From Novosphingobium sediminicola (GTDB taxonomy: Bacteria > Pseudomonadota > Alphaproteobacteria > Sphingomonadales > Sphingomonadaceae): a stretch of 64,000 bases of DNA. Shown here piece after piece: positions 1-9,280 of this stretch; within the stretch, counting starts at the first letter, position 1, and every line of letters begins with the position of its first letter. Under the pieces are notes generated by a model, which saw only the letters and a list, made by a program, of their open reading frames with translations, had not been told where the DNA came from and did no database searches. Location: contig NZ_JACIDX010000017.1 in the NCBI RefSeq assembly GCF_014196525.1, positions 54,453 through 118,452 on the forward strand. The letters are read 5' to 3'. The position numbers and the translations under genes are program-made.

Positions 1-1053
1 GATCAGCCGACCGTGGTGGCCCAGACGCTGCAAAGCTATGTGCGCCGCGACGATGAGAGTGTGGCTCTGCCCCAGATCGACTTCGACCTGTCGGCCATCA
101 AGCGCGTGACCATCGTGGCCTGCGGCACCTCGTTCTATGCGGGGCTGGTGGCCAAATATTGGTTTGAACATTTCGCCCGCCTGCCGGTGGACATCGATGT
201 GGCGTCCGAATTCCGCTATCGCGATCCGGTGCTGGAGCCGGGCGGTCTGGCCATCTTCATCAGCCAGTCGGGCGAGACGGCCGATACGCTGGCCGCTCTG
301 CGCCATTGCAAGGCCAATGGGCAGACCATCGCGGTGGTGGTCAATGTGCCTACGTCCTCGATGGCGCGTGAGGCAGACCTGTTGCTGCCCACACATGCCG
401 GGCCGGAAATCGGCGTCGCCTCGACCAAGGCGTTTACGTGTCAGCTCGCCGTTTTGGCCGCTCTGGCCGCGCATCTGGCGGTAAAGCGTGGGCGCATGAC
501 GCGCGATGACGAGCGCGAGGTTGTGCGCAATCTGATCGAAACGCCCGCCGCGCTCAATGCCGCGCTGGCTTATGACGATGCGATTGCGGCCATGGCGCAT
601 CTGATCGCCCCGGCGCGCGACGTGCTCTATCTGGGCCGCGGACAGGATTATCCGCTGGCGCTGGAAGGCGCGCTCAAGCTGAAAGAAATCAGCTATATCC
701 ACGCCGAAGGCTATGCCAGCGGCGAGATGAAGCATGGCCCCATCGCCCTGATCGACGAGCATGTGCCGGTGATCGTGATCGCGCCCTCGGGCCCGCTGTT
801 TGAAAAGACCGTTTCGAACATGCAGGAAGTGCGGGCACGCGGCGGCAAAATCGTGCTGATCTCGGATGCCGAAGGGCTGGCCGAGGCCGGTGAGGGTTGC
901 ATGGCCACCATCGAGATGCCGCAGGTTCACCCGCTGATCGCGCCGCTGGTCTATGCGGTGCCGGTGCAGTTGCTGGCCTATCACGTGGCCTGCGTTAAGG
1001 GTACGGACGTTGACCAGCCGCGCAATCTGGCAAAGTCGGTGACGGTGGAATAA
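1..1053 (+). CDS. glmS: Glucosamine-fructose-6-phosphate aminotransferase, C-terminal part (cut by window start)
   Basis: This is the isomerase half of GlmS, which makes glucosamine-6-phosphate from fructose-6-phosphate and glutamine for peptidoglycan and LPS. The frame is open from base 1, so the N-terminal glutaminase domain lies outside the window. Two SIS sugar-phosphate domains are visible: the first carries CGTSFYAG and SQSGETADT, the second ALEGALKLKEISYIHAEG and the family ending NLAKSVTVE. About 350 of roughly 607 residues are present. The GTG at base 13 is internal and is not a start. A strong hairpin terminator follows directly. Confidence 0.96.
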   Translation, partial: DQPTVVAQTLQSYVRRDDESVALPQIDFDLSAIKRVTIVACGTSFYAGLVAKYWFEHFARLPVDIDVASEFRYRDPVLEPGGLAIFISQSGETADTLAALRHCKANGQTIAVVVNVPTSSMAREADLLLPTHAGPEIGVASTKAFTCQLAVLAALAAHLAVKRGRMTRDDEREVVRNLIETPAALNAALAYDDAIAAMAHLIAPARDVLYLGRGQDYPLALEGALKLKEISYIHAEGYASGEMKHGPIALIDEHVPVIVIAPSGPLFEKTVSNMQEVRARGGKIVLISDAEGLAEAGEGCMATIEMPQVHPLIAPLVYAVPVQLLAYHVACVKGTDVDQPRNLAKSVTVE

Positions 1054-1065
1054 TTGACGCAATTA

Positions 1066-1112
1066 CCGGGGCGGAGGCGGCAGAATATCTGTCTGTTTCC
1101 GCCCCGTTTTTA
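1066..1112 (+). terminator. Rho-independent terminator of glmS
   Basis: Arms GGGGCGGA (1068-1075) and TCCGCCCC (1098-1105) flank an inner stretch that can pair further. The T-run starts at 1107, about 15 bases after the glmS stop. Confidence 0.8.
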
Positions 1113-1131
1113 TTAGAAAAACGGCAAAGTA

Positions 1132-1160
1132 TTGACGCGCCGTTTACCACATCCATTACA
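1132..1160 (+). promoter_or_regulatory. Possible sigma-70-type promoter for the GGDEF-EAL gene
   Basis: TTGACG at 1132-1137, a 17-base spacer and ATTACA at 1155-1160 lie about 37 bases before the ATG. The -10 match is weak, so this is only a candidate. Confidence 0.25.
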
Positions 1161-1196
1161 CATGGCGATAGGCATTGCAGCGTAGGTTTCACTGCA

Positions 1197-3587
1197 ATGA
1201 CTCACGCGATTTCCTCCCCCGCAATTGGCGAACTGAGCATCTGGTCGGTGCTGGGCCTTTCCGGCCAAGGCTCAGAGGAATGGGCGCGCCTGCGCGGGCT
1301 GCAATATTCCCAGCTTGCGCTGGTGGCGCGCGCCCGCATCTGGGCGCAAGCGCTGGCCGCGATTGTTTCGGTCCTGCTGTTTGCCCCCTATGTCAGCCAT
1401 CCGATGATCGGTGGCTGGCTGGGCGCTTTGTGCGCTTCGTTAACCTATAGCGTGCGCAACGAAGGGCAATTGAGCGACGCCGACCGGCGCGGCATGTCCA
1501 GCAATGAATTCCGCCGCCAGGCTATGGGCACGATCATCAATGCGATGGTCTGGGCCTCGCCGCTGCTGTTTTTCCTGCCGCAGGCGCCGGTCCATCTGCG
1601 CTATGAATTCTGGACCGTGCTGGCGATGCTGATGACCGTTTCGGCGGTGATCGTGCCCACGGTGCCTTTGTCCACGCTGCTGTTTTCCACGATTGTCGGC
1701 TGCGGCTCGGTAGTGGGCTTTTTCACGCTGTTGCAACCGGGCATGGCGGGCGTGGCGGCGCTGTTCGTGGCCAGCATTGCGCTGGGCACGATCGAGGCTT
1801 CGCGCCATTTCCTTGCCTCGCGCCTTGCGGTGGCGGGCATGGCCGAACGCAACGAGGTGGTCAGCCTGCTGCTGCGCGAATTTGACGAGGATGAGGCCGA
1901 CTGGCTGTGGCAGACCGATGCCCAGCGCCGGGTGCGCGCGGTGTCGGCCCGTTTTGCCGAAGCGATGGGCATGGCGCCCAGCGAGATCGAAGGCTCGGGC
2001 TTTCTCTCGCTGTTGCTGGGGCCGGGCGGCGATCCGCGCTCGGGCGAGGGACGCGGGATTGAGCGCGGCACGATCCCCGGCTTGATGGAGCTGGAAGAGA
2101 AGTTCAAGGCGCGCGAGAGCTTCTCGAACCTGCTGGTGCGGGTGATGGTGCAGGGCACGCGGCGCTACTGGTCGCTGTCGGGCGCGCCGCGTTTTGACGA
2201 TGCTGGCGCTTTTATAGGCTTTCGCGGCGTTGCCTCGGATGTGACCGAGCAGCAGGAAACCAGCGAAAAGATCGCCTATCTGGCGCGTTATGACACGCTG
2301 ACCGGCCTGCCCAATCGCATGATGGTGATCGATGCGCTGGAAAATGCGCTGGTGGCCGCGCGTGAGGGCGATGGGCAATGCGCCTTCCTGATGATCGACC
2401 TTGACCGGTTCAAGGCGGTCAATGACACGCTGGGCCATCCGGTGGGCGATCAGTTGCTCAGTCAGGTGGCCGAGCGTTTGAAAGTGTTGATGACGCCCAA
2501 TTCGCTGTGCGGGCGGCTGGGCGGCGATGAATTTTGCGTGGTGCTGCGTCAGGCCAATGAGCGCACGCTGGTGGCCCGTCTGGCGCAGGCGATCATTGCC
2601 GATCTTTCCCAGCCCTATTTCGTCGACGGCCATGAATTGACGATCGGCGCCTCGGTCGGATCGGCCTTCGGCCCGGTCGATGGGGGCAGCGTGCCTGCGC
2701 TGATGCGCAATGCCGATTTCGCGCTCTATCGCGCCAAGCGCAACGGGCGCGGGATGCATTCGGCCTTTGACGAAGCGTTGCGCGCCGAGGCCGAGGCACG
2801 CGCATGGTTGGAAGAAGCCCTGCGCGCGGCGGTTGAGCGGCAGGAATTTGAGATGTTCTATCAGCCGGTGGTTGATGCCCGCAGCGAGCGTCTGGTGGGT
2901 TTCGAATCCCTGCTGCGCTGGAACAGCCCGGAACTTGGCCGGGTTTCGCCCGACCGCTTCCTCTCGCTGGCCGAAGACACACGCCTGAGCTTGCCGATTG
3001 GCGCATGGGTGTTGAAAGAAGCCTGCCATCAGGTTGCGCAATGGCCCGGAAACCTGCGCGTTTCGGTCAATGTTTCGGATAAGCAGGCGCTGGACCCGGC
3101 CTTTATCGACCATGTCGTCACTGCGCTGGCGGTCAGCAATCTGGCCCCGCAAAGGCTGGAAATCGAGGTGACCGAGAGCCTGTTTCAGCGCGATCCCGCG
3201 CTGGCGCGCGCGACAATCGAACGGCTGACGGCGCTGGGCTGCTCGGTAATTCTGGACGATTTCGGCGCGGGTCAGGCCTCGGTCGCGATCCTGTGCGAGA
3301 TGCGTTTCGATGCGATCAAGCTGGACCGGGCGCTGATGAAGGGTGCGGCTTCGGGCAATGCGGAAAGCATGGCGATGATCCGTGCGGCCGTGGCGATTGC
3401 CGACAGTCTGGAAATGATCACCATCGCCAAGGGTGTCGAGACCCCGCAAGAGCTGGAAATCGCCTGCAAATTGGGTTGTCGTCGCCTTCAGGGGCTGGCC
3501 TATGGCGATGCGCGCGGGGTGGAGGAAGTGCAGGATCTGTTCGGCACGCGCCCTGTGCCTGTTGCCCAAGAAGAAAGGGCAGGCTGA
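1197..3587 (+). CDS. Membrane PAS-GGDEF-EAL protein with altered EAL catalytic residue
   Basis: A 796-residue c-di-GMP signalling protein. Residues ~45-205 hold several hydrophobic membrane segments, ~225-345 a PAS-like sensor region, ~370-540 a GGDEF domain and ~555-790 an EAL domain. GGDEF is intact (residues 442-446). The RxxD inhibitory site upstream of it is not present: TPNS occupies the usual position. In the EAL domain the usual residues are seen (E570 in FESLLRW, SVNVS, EVTES, LDDFG, IKLDRA, LQG). However, the motif normally read as AEGVET is IAKGVET, with Lys at 745 where phosphodiesterases have a catalytic Glu. I infer cyclase activity and an inactive or substrate-sensing EAL domain. 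Confidence 0.9.
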   Translation: MTHAISSPAIGELSIWSVLGLSGQGSEEWARLRGLQYSQLALVARARIWAQALAAIVSVLLFAPYVSHPMIGGWLGALCASLTYSVRNEGQLSDADRRGMSSNEFRRQAMGTIINAMVWASPLLFFLPQAPVHLRYEFWTVLAMLMTVSAVIVPTVPLSTLLFSTIVGCGSVVGFFTLLQPGMAGVAALFVASIALGTIEASRHFLASRLAVAGMAERNEVVSLLLREFDEDEADWLWQTDAQRRVRAVSARFAEAMGMAPSEIEGSGFLSLLLGPGGDPRSGEGRGIERGTIPGLMELEEKFKARESFSNLLVRVMVQGTRRYWSLSGAPRFDDAGAFIGFRGVASDVTEQQETSEKIAYLARYDTLTGLPNRMMVIDALENALVAAREGDGQCAFLMIDLDRFKAVNDTLGHPVGDQLLSQVAERLKVLMTPNSLCGRLGGDEFCVVLRQANERTLVARLAQAIIADLSQPYFVDGHELTIGASVGSAFGPVDGGSVPALMRNADFALYRAKRNGRGMHSAFDEALRAEAEARAWLEEALRAAVERQEFEMFYQPVVDARSERLVGFESLLRWNSPELGRVSPDRFLSLAEDTRLSLPIGAWVLKEACHQVAQWPGNLRVSVNVSDKQALDPAFIDHVVTALAVSNLAPQRLEIEVTESLFQRDPALARATIERLTALGCSVILDDFGAGQASVAILCEMRFDAIKLDRALMKGAASGNAESMAMIRAAVAIADSLEMITIAKGVETPQELEIACKLGCRRLQGLAYGDARGVEEVQDLFGTRPVPVAQEERAG

Positions 3588-3630
3588 CCGTCTGGTCAAC
3601 CCGCCCTTCTAAACGCTTCGGTCTGAGCGA

Positions 3631-4302
3631 TCAGGCGCTCAGCAGCGCCTTGGTCACGCCTTCAAACAGCGCGCGACCGTCGATGCCGCCCTGCGCCGCT
3701 TCGATGAAGCGTTCCGGGTGGGGCATCATGCCCAGCACATTGCCGCCCTCGTTCAGCACGCCCGCGATGTTGCGGGCCGAGCCGTTGACTTCCTCGGCAT
3801 AGCGGAACGCCACGCGGCCTTCGCCTTCGAGGCGGTCAAGCGTGGCATCGTCGGCAAAGAAATTGCCATCGTGATGCGCCACGGGGATCGTGATCGTCTG
3901 ACCCTTGAGATAGCGATGCGTGAAGGCGCTGGTGTTGTTTTCCACCGTCAACTTCACTTCGCGGCAGACAAAGCGGATGCCGGCATTGCGCATCAGCGCG
4001 CCGGGCAGCAGGCCTGCCTCGGTCAACACCTGAAAGCCGTTGCACACGCCCAGCACCTTGACGCCGCGATTGGCCGCTTCGATCACGGCACGCATGATCG
4101 GGCTGCGGGCAGCCATCGCGCCGCTGCGCAGATAGTCGCCATAGGAGAAACCGCCGGGCAAGGCGATGAAGTCCAGACCTTCGGGCAGGGCGGCGTCGCC
4201 ATGCCAAACGCGGTGAACCTCGCCGCCGCAGACCTGTTCGACGGCCACGGCCATGTCACGGTCGCAATTCGATCCGGGGAAGGTGATGACTGCCGAACGC
4301 AT
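3631..4302 (-). CDS. purQ: Phosphoribosylformylglycinamidine synthase subunit I (glutaminase)
   Basis: PurQ (223 aa) supplies ammonia from glutamine to PurL in step 4 of purine synthesis. It is a class I glutamine amidotransferase: the nucleophile Cys is in VLGVCNGFQ, and the His/Glu pair is in MMPHPERF near the C-terminus. The N-terminal SAVITFPGSNCDRD is typical. Only three bases separate it from purS upstream, so the two are co-transcribed. No purL is in the window. It converges with the GGDEF-EAL gene. Confidence 0.97.
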   Translation of the reverse strand: MRSAVITFPGSNCDRDMAVAVEQVCGGEVHRVWHGDAALPEGLDFIALPGGFSYGDYLRSGAMAARSPIMRAVIEAANRGVKVLGVCNGFQVLTEAGLLPGALMRNAGIRFVCREVKLTVENNTSAFTHRYLKGQTITIPVAHHDGNFFADDATLDRLEGEGRVAFRYAEEVNGSARNIAGVLNEGGNVLGMMPHPERFIEAAQGGIDGRALFEGVTKALLSA

Positions 4303-4305
4303 GGC

Positions 4306-4536
4306 TTACACCCTCTCGATGCGATAGTTCTCGATCACGAGATTGGCGAGCAGCTTCTGCGCCATTTCTTCAAGCGCTGCATCGCTGACCGTCTCGTCCA
4401 CTTCCAGCTCGATCAAACGGCCGGCGCGGACGTCGGAAACGCCCGAAAAGCCAAGGCCTTCGATGGCATGGTGGATCGCGCGGCCCTGCGGATCGAGCAC
4501 CCCGTTCTTGAGGCTGACGTAAACGCGCACTTTCAT
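4306..4536 (-). CDS. purS: Phosphoribosylformylglycinamidine synthase subunit PurS
   Basis: A 76-residue PurS, the small subunit that bridges PurQ and the short-form PurL in the FGAM synthase complex. It starts with the family pattern MKVRVYVSLKNGVLDPQG and contains VRAGRLIELEV. It directly precedes purQ. The purC gene that often adjoins purS in sphingomonads lies 9 kb upstream here, beyond an efflux operon. Confidence 0.95.
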   Translation of the reverse strand: MKVRVYVSLKNGVLDPQGRAIHHAIEGLGFSGVSDVRAGRLIELEVDETVSDAALEEMAQKLLANLVIENYRIERV

Positions 4537-4682
4537 CGCTGGGCGGCCTTTCTGTTATGGCACCCGATCGGGTGCGATGCACCGATGATGCATCATGGTA
4601 GAATCGGCCCCGCCTATGGCGCGCAATGGCGCAAAAGCCAAGGGGTAGGGGGCATTTTTGGCCTCAAAAAGCCCCCATCCGC

Positions 4683-6107
4683 TTAACGCCGTGCAATTGC
4701 GGCGCTATCCCCGCCAATCGCGCGATAGAGGCCGACCAGATTGCTGGCCCGCGTATATTGCGCCGAGACCAGCGTCTTTTCCGAGGAATAGAGCGATTGC
4801 TGCGCGGTCAACGCATCGAGCCATGTGCCGATCCCGCCTTCATAGCGGCGATTGACCAGACGGTAATTGTCGGACGCCGCATCGCGCCCGGCGCGCACGG
4901 CCTCGATCTGCGCCTCAATCGTGCCGCGCCGCGCCAGCACATTGGCCACGTCGGCAAAGGCGCTCTGCACCGTCTTGCGATAGGTGGCCAGCGCCGCGTC
5001 GCGTTGGGCCTGGCTGACGCGATAGGACGCTTTGGCCGCCCCGCCCTTGAAGATCGGCCACGAGGCTGCCGATGTCAGACCCCATGCGAAATTCGCGGGC
5101 GAAAACAGGCTGGAGAGCGCGGTGGTGGCCACACCCGCCACGCCCGTCAGCGTGATCTTGGGATAGAGCGCCGCGCGCGCCGCATCGACATTGGCATAGG
5201 CCGAACGCAGCGAAAATTCCGCCTGCGCCACATCGGGGCGGCGCAGCAGGATCGAGCTATCCAGCCCCGCCGCGACCGGCGCCAGATGCGCGGCCGCATC
5301 GTCAATCGAGGCGGGCAGCAGATCGCCCGGCACATCATCGCCCACCAGCAGACGCAGCGCATTGAGATCCTGCGCCACCGCATTGGTCTGGGCCGCGACA
5401 TCGGCCTGCGCTGTGCGCAGCGTCAGTTCCGCCTTGCGCTGATCGGCCAGCAGGCCAATCCCGCCATCCACCCGCCGCTTGGTCAGCGCCACGCTCTTTT
5501 CCGCGCTGGCCGCCGTATCCTGCGCCAGTTTCAGCAGGCTTCGATCCGCCGCATAGGTCAGCCAGCCATTGGCGACATTGGCGATCAGCGTCAGCCGCGT
5601 GGCGCGCGATCCGGCCTCGCTGGCCAGATAGGTGGCCTTGGCCGCCGCCGTCAGGCCGCGCACGCGTCCGAACAGATCGACCTCATAGCTGGCCAGAGTG
5701 CCGGTCGCGCTGGCGGAATCGCCCTTGGTGGTCGCCCCCGCCACGCGCGTGCCATCGCCGCCCGCATGGGTGAAACCGCCATTGGCGTCGATTTCCGGGA
5801 ACAGCGCGCCGCGCTGCACCAGATATTGGTTCCGCGCCGTTTCGATATTGGCAAGCGCCACGGCAAGGTCCTGATTCTTTGCCAAAGCAAGATCAATCAC
5901 CTTGACCAGACGCGCATCGGCCAAAACCTGCGCATAGGAATAAGACGGCAGCGCCGCATCGCCGGGCAGGACATAGGCCTCGCCCTTGGGCCATGCGGCG
6001 GGGATGGGCAGAGGCGCGGCATCAGCGGGCTGATCGGCGCGCGGACGCGCCTGCAACCCACCGGGCAAAGCCAAAACCAAAGCCGCAATCAGGGAAAGGT
6101 TCTTCAT
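4683..6107 (-). CDS. Outer-membrane efflux channel (TolC/OprM-like, NodT family)
   Basis: A 474-residue outer-membrane factor of a tripartite pump. It has a signal peptide (MKNLSLIAALVLALPGG) followed by the duplicated long-helix architecture of the OEP family (ANIETARNQYL, QAEFSLRSAYANVDAAR, LVNRRYEGGIGTWLD). Many NodT-type channels are lipoproteins, but I see no Cys at the signal cleavage site, so this one is probably cleaved by signal peptidase I. Its ATG overlaps the stop of the RND gene by four bases (ATGA), which implies translational coupling in the order adaptor, pump, channel. Confidence 0.93.
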   Translation of the reverse strand: MKNLSLIAALVLALPGGLQARPRADQPADAAPLPIPAAWPKGEAYVLPGDAALPSYSYAQVLADARLVKVIDLALAKNQDLAVALANIETARNQYLVQRGALFPEIDANGGFTHAGGDGTRVAGATTKGDSASATGTLASYEVDLFGRVRGLTAAAKATYLASEAGSRATRLTLIANVANGWLTYAADRSLLKLAQDTAASAEKSVALTKRRVDGGIGLLADQRKAELTLRTAQADVAAQTNAVAQDLNALRLLVGDDVPGDLLPASIDDAAAHLAPVAAGLDSSILLRRPDVAQAEFSLRSAYANVDAARAALYPKITLTGVAGVATTALSSLFSPANFAWGLTSAASWPIFKGGAAKASYRVSQAQRDAALATYRKTVQSAFADVANVLARRGTIEAQIEAVRAGRDAASDNYRLVNRRYEGGIGTWLDALTAQQSLYSSEKTLVSAQYTRASNLVGLYRAIGGDSAAIARR

Positions 6108-9100
6108 GCCACCACTCCATGATCGTCGGCTTTCTTGCGACGGAACTGACGGAAACCGCCGCGCACCAGCACAAAGAACAGCGGGATGAAGAAAATCGCC
6201 AGACCCGTTGCCGTCAACATGCCGCCGATCACCGAAGTGCCGATTGCGATGCGGGCATTGGCGCCCGCCCCGGTGGCAATGGCCAGCGGCAGCACGCCGA
6301 AGATGAACGCGCAGGACGTCATCAGAATAGGCCGCAACCGCATCCGCGCCGCATCCAGCACGGCCGTGATCGGGTCCTTGCCCGCCTTTTCGCCCTGTTC
6401 GGCAAATTCGATCATCAGGATCGCGTTCTTCGCCGCAAGACCCATCGTCGTCGTCAGGCCGATCTGCAGATAGACGTCATTCTGAAGCCCGCGCAGCGTG
6501 ACCAGAGCGACCGCGCCCACCAGACCCACCGGAATGACCAGCAGCACGGCAAAGGGAATGCTCCAGCTTTCATACAGCGCGGCAAGGCAGAGGAACACCA
6601 CCACCAGCGACACCGAATAGAGCAGCGGCGCCTGACCCGAGGACAGGCGTTCCTGATAGGAGGCGCCCGACCATGCGATCGACACATCGGGATATTGCGC
6701 GACCAGAGCCTCGAACGCATTCATCGCATCGCCCGAGGAATAGCCCTGCGAGGATTGGCCCGAGACTTCGAAATTGGGCGTGCCGGAGAAGCGATAGGTG
6801 GCGTTGGGGGCCTTGCTCCAGGTAAAGCTGGCGAAGGCCGAGAAGGGCACCATCTTGCCGCTGCTGTTGCGCACCTGCCATTGCGACAGATCCTCAGGGC
6901 GCGAGCGGAATTCAGCATCGCCCATTACATAGACGCGCTTCACACGCCCGCGATCCACGAAGTCATTGACATAACGCCCGCCCCAAGCGGCGGCCAGCGT
7001 GGTGTTCACATCCGAAGGCGCAACGCCGAGCGCGGTCAGCTTGGCCGTGTCGGTGGTGATCTTCAGCGTCGGCTGATCGGGCAGGCCGGTCAGGCGAACG
7101 TTCGAGAGCTGGGGCAGCGTGCGCGCCTCGGCCAGAATTTCGTCGCGCAGCTTGCCAAAGGCCTCGGCATCCATGCCGCCGCTGTTCAGCACCTCGGCGG
7201 TAAAGCCGGTGGCCTGACCAAGGCCGCGCACAATAGGCGGTTGCAGCGCATAGAATTCCAGATCGCGATAGCCGCCGCTGATCGCAGCGGTCGCGCGGCG
7301 GGTGATGGCTTCGGCCGAATTTTCCGTGCCCTTACGCTGGTCCCAATCGGTCAGCGAGACGAAACCGCGACCCGCGTTCTGGCCGCTGCCGCCGCCTTGC
7401 GCGCCGCCCGCCACGACCAGCACGGCGTCGATGTTCTTCTTGTCGTGCTGGAGGAAATATTTCTCGATCGCCAGCTGTGCTTCCTGCGTGCGCTCCAGCG
7501 TGGCGCCGGCGGGCAACTGGAAGCTGATCTGGGCCATGCCCTGATCTTCCGAAGGCAGGAAGCCCGTAGGCATCCGCACAAACAGCACGACCAGTGCCAC
7601 CAGCACCACGCCATAGGCCAGAATGGGGATCCGCTTATGCGTCGCGGCCCAGCTCGCCTTGGGGTGATACCATTCGAGCAGACGCCCGAAATAGCGCTCG
7701 AACTTGACCCGCATCCAATGGCTGGCCCGCCCGATCAACGAGGTTTCATCCTCATCCTCCGGCCTTTGCAGGATCGTCGTGGTTAGCGCGGGCGAAAGCA
7801 CCAGCGCCACCACCACCGAAAGCGCCATGGCCGAAACGATGGTCAGCGAGAACTGGCGATAGATCACGCCCGTCGAACCGCCAAAGAAAGCCATCGGCAT
7901 GAACACCGCCGAGAGCACCAGCGCGATGGCGATCAGCGCGATGGAGATTTCCTTCATCGATTCAATGGTCGCCTCACGCGGGGTCATGCCCGGATTTTCG
8001 GCCATCAACCGCTCGACATTTTCCACCACCACAATGGCGTCATCGACCAGCAGGCCGATGGCCAGTACAAGACCGAACAGCGTCAGCGTGTTGATCGAAT
8101 AGCCCGCCACCGCAAAGATCGCGAAAGTGCCCAGCATCACCACCGGCACCGCAATCGCCGGGATCAGCGTTGCGCGCCAGCTTTGCAGGAACACGAACAT
8201 CACGATGACGACCAGCACAATGGCTTCGAACAGCGTTTCCACCACGTCGGCTACCGACTTGGAGATGAAGCGCGTCGAGTCATTGGCAAAGCCGTAGGTA
8301 TAGCCCGCCGGGAAGCTCTTGGAGAGCTCAGCGAACTTGGCCTTGACCAGCTTGGCCGTGGCCAGAGCGTCCGCGCCCGGCGCCAGCGAAATGGCCAGCG
8401 CTGCCCCCGGATGGCCGTTGACGCGGCTGACCACGCCATAGGATTCCGAACCCAGTTCGATCCGCGCCACGTCCGACAGGCGCACCGTCGCGCCGCTGCT
8501 GGCGCTCTTCACCACGATCTGGGCAAATTCAGCCGGGCTGGTCAGACGCGACTGGGCCGTCACGGTGGCGTCCAGCATCTGACCCACAGGCGAGGGGACC
8601 GCGCCGATTTCGCCCGCCGCCACTTCTGCGTTCTGGGCGGTGATCGCGGTGATGATGTCGGAAGGCATCAACTGATTGGCGGCCAGCTTGTTCGGGTCCA
8701 TCCAGACGCGCATCGCATATTGCGCGCCAAAACCGTTGGTCTGGCCAACGCCCTCGATGCGCCCGATCGGCTCCTGCAACCGGCTCGCCAGAAAGTCGGA
8801 GACGTCGATGTTGGTCGTGCGGTCATAGGTGTCGGCCACATAGGCCACGAGCAGGAAGTCGGGGTTCGACTTCGTCACGCGCACGCCCTGCTGCTGCACC
8901 ACCGACGGCAGGCGCGAGAGGGCCTGCTGCACCTTGTTCTGGACCTGCACCTGGGCGATATCGGGGTTGGTGCCTTTTTCGAACGTGGCCGAAATCGACA
9001 CCGAACCCGACGAACTGGAGGTGGACGAGAAATAGAGCAGCCCGTCAAGGCCGGTCAATTGCTGCTCGATCACCTGCGTGACGCTGGTTTCCAGAATGGC

Positions 9101-9262
9101 CGCCGACGCCCCCGGATAGGTGGTGTTGATGTTCACCTGAGGCGGGGCAATGTCCGGAAACTGCTGCACCGGCAGGGTCGAAACCCCGGCGATACCGGCC
9201 AGCATGATGATGATCGCAATCACCCATGCAAAGATCGGACGGTCAATAAAGATGCGCGACAT
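6104..9262 (-). CDS. RND multidrug efflux transporter (HAE1/AcrB type)
   Basis: A 1052-residue inner-membrane proton-driven pump of AcrB/MexB size. It begins MSRIFIDRPIFAWVIAIII, the usual HAE1 start, and has the twofold layout of twelve membrane helices with two large periplasmic loops. The membrane motif GLLVDDAIVVVENVER carries the proton-relay Asp pair, and MTSCAFIFGVLPLAIATGAG is the C-terminal half signature. It lies between the adaptor (18-base gap) and the channel (4-base overlap). Substrates cannot be told from sequence, but hydrophobic drugs, solvents or bile-like compounds are usual for the family. Confidence 0.97.
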   Translation of the reverse strand: MSRIFIDRPIFAWVIAIIIMLAGIAGVSTLPVQQFPDIAPPQVNINTTYPGASAAILETSVTQVIEQQLTGLDGLLYFSSTSSSSGSVSISATFEKGTNPDIAQVQVQNKVQQALSRLPSVVQQQGVRVTKSNPDFLLVAYVADTYDRTTNIDVSDFLASRLQEPIGRIEGVGQTNGFGAQYAMRVWMDPNKLAANQLMPSDIITAITAQNAEVAAGEIGAVPSPVGQMLDATVTAQSRLTSPAEFAQIVVKSASSGATVRLSDVARIELGSESYGVVSRVNGHPGAALAISLAPGADALATAKLVKAKFAELSKSFPAGYTYGFANDSTRFISKSVADVVETLFEAIVLVVIVMFVFLQSWRATLIPAIAVPVVMLGTFAIFAVAGYSINTLTLFGLVLAIGLLVDDAIVVVENVERLMAENPGMTPREATIESMKEISIALIAIALVLSAVFMPMAFFGGSTGVIYRQFSLTIVSAMALSVVVALVLSPALTTTILQRPEDEDETSLIGRASHWMRVKFERYFGRLLEWYHPKASWAATHKRIPILAYGVVLVALVVLFVRMPTGFLPSEDQGMAQISFQLPAGATLERTQEAQLAIEKYFLQHDKKNIDAVLVVAGGAQGGGSGQNAGRGFVSLTDWDQRKGTENSAEAITRRATAAISGGYRDLEFYALQPPIVRGLGQATGFTAEVLNSGGMDAEAFGKLRDEILAEARTLPQLSNVRLTGLPDQPTLKITTDTAKLTALGVAPSDVNTTLAAAWGGRYVNDFVDRGRVKRVYVMGDAEFRSRPEDLSQWQVRNSSGKMVPFSAFASFTWSKAPNATYRFSGTPNFEVSGQSSQGYSSGDAMNAFEALVAQYPDVSIAWSGASYQERLSSGQAPLLYSVSLVVVFLCLAALYESWSIPFAVLLVIPVGLVGAVALVTLRGLQNDVYLQIGLTTTMGLAAKNAILMIEFAEQGEKAGKDPITAVLDAARMRLRPILMTSCAFIFGVLPLAIATGAGANARIAIGTSVIGGMLTATGLAIFFIPLFFVLVRGGFRQFRRKKADDHGVVA

Positions 9263-9280
9263 GACGCTTTTTCCCGTCTC

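Noticed and set aside
1440..3599. Long minus-strand open frame (719 codons) opposite the GGDEF-EAL gene
   Set aside because: Its product is rich in Arg/His/Gln with no family pattern, as expected from the antisense of a GC-rich gene. The same applies to frames opposite secD, virB4, hrpB and the TonB receptor.
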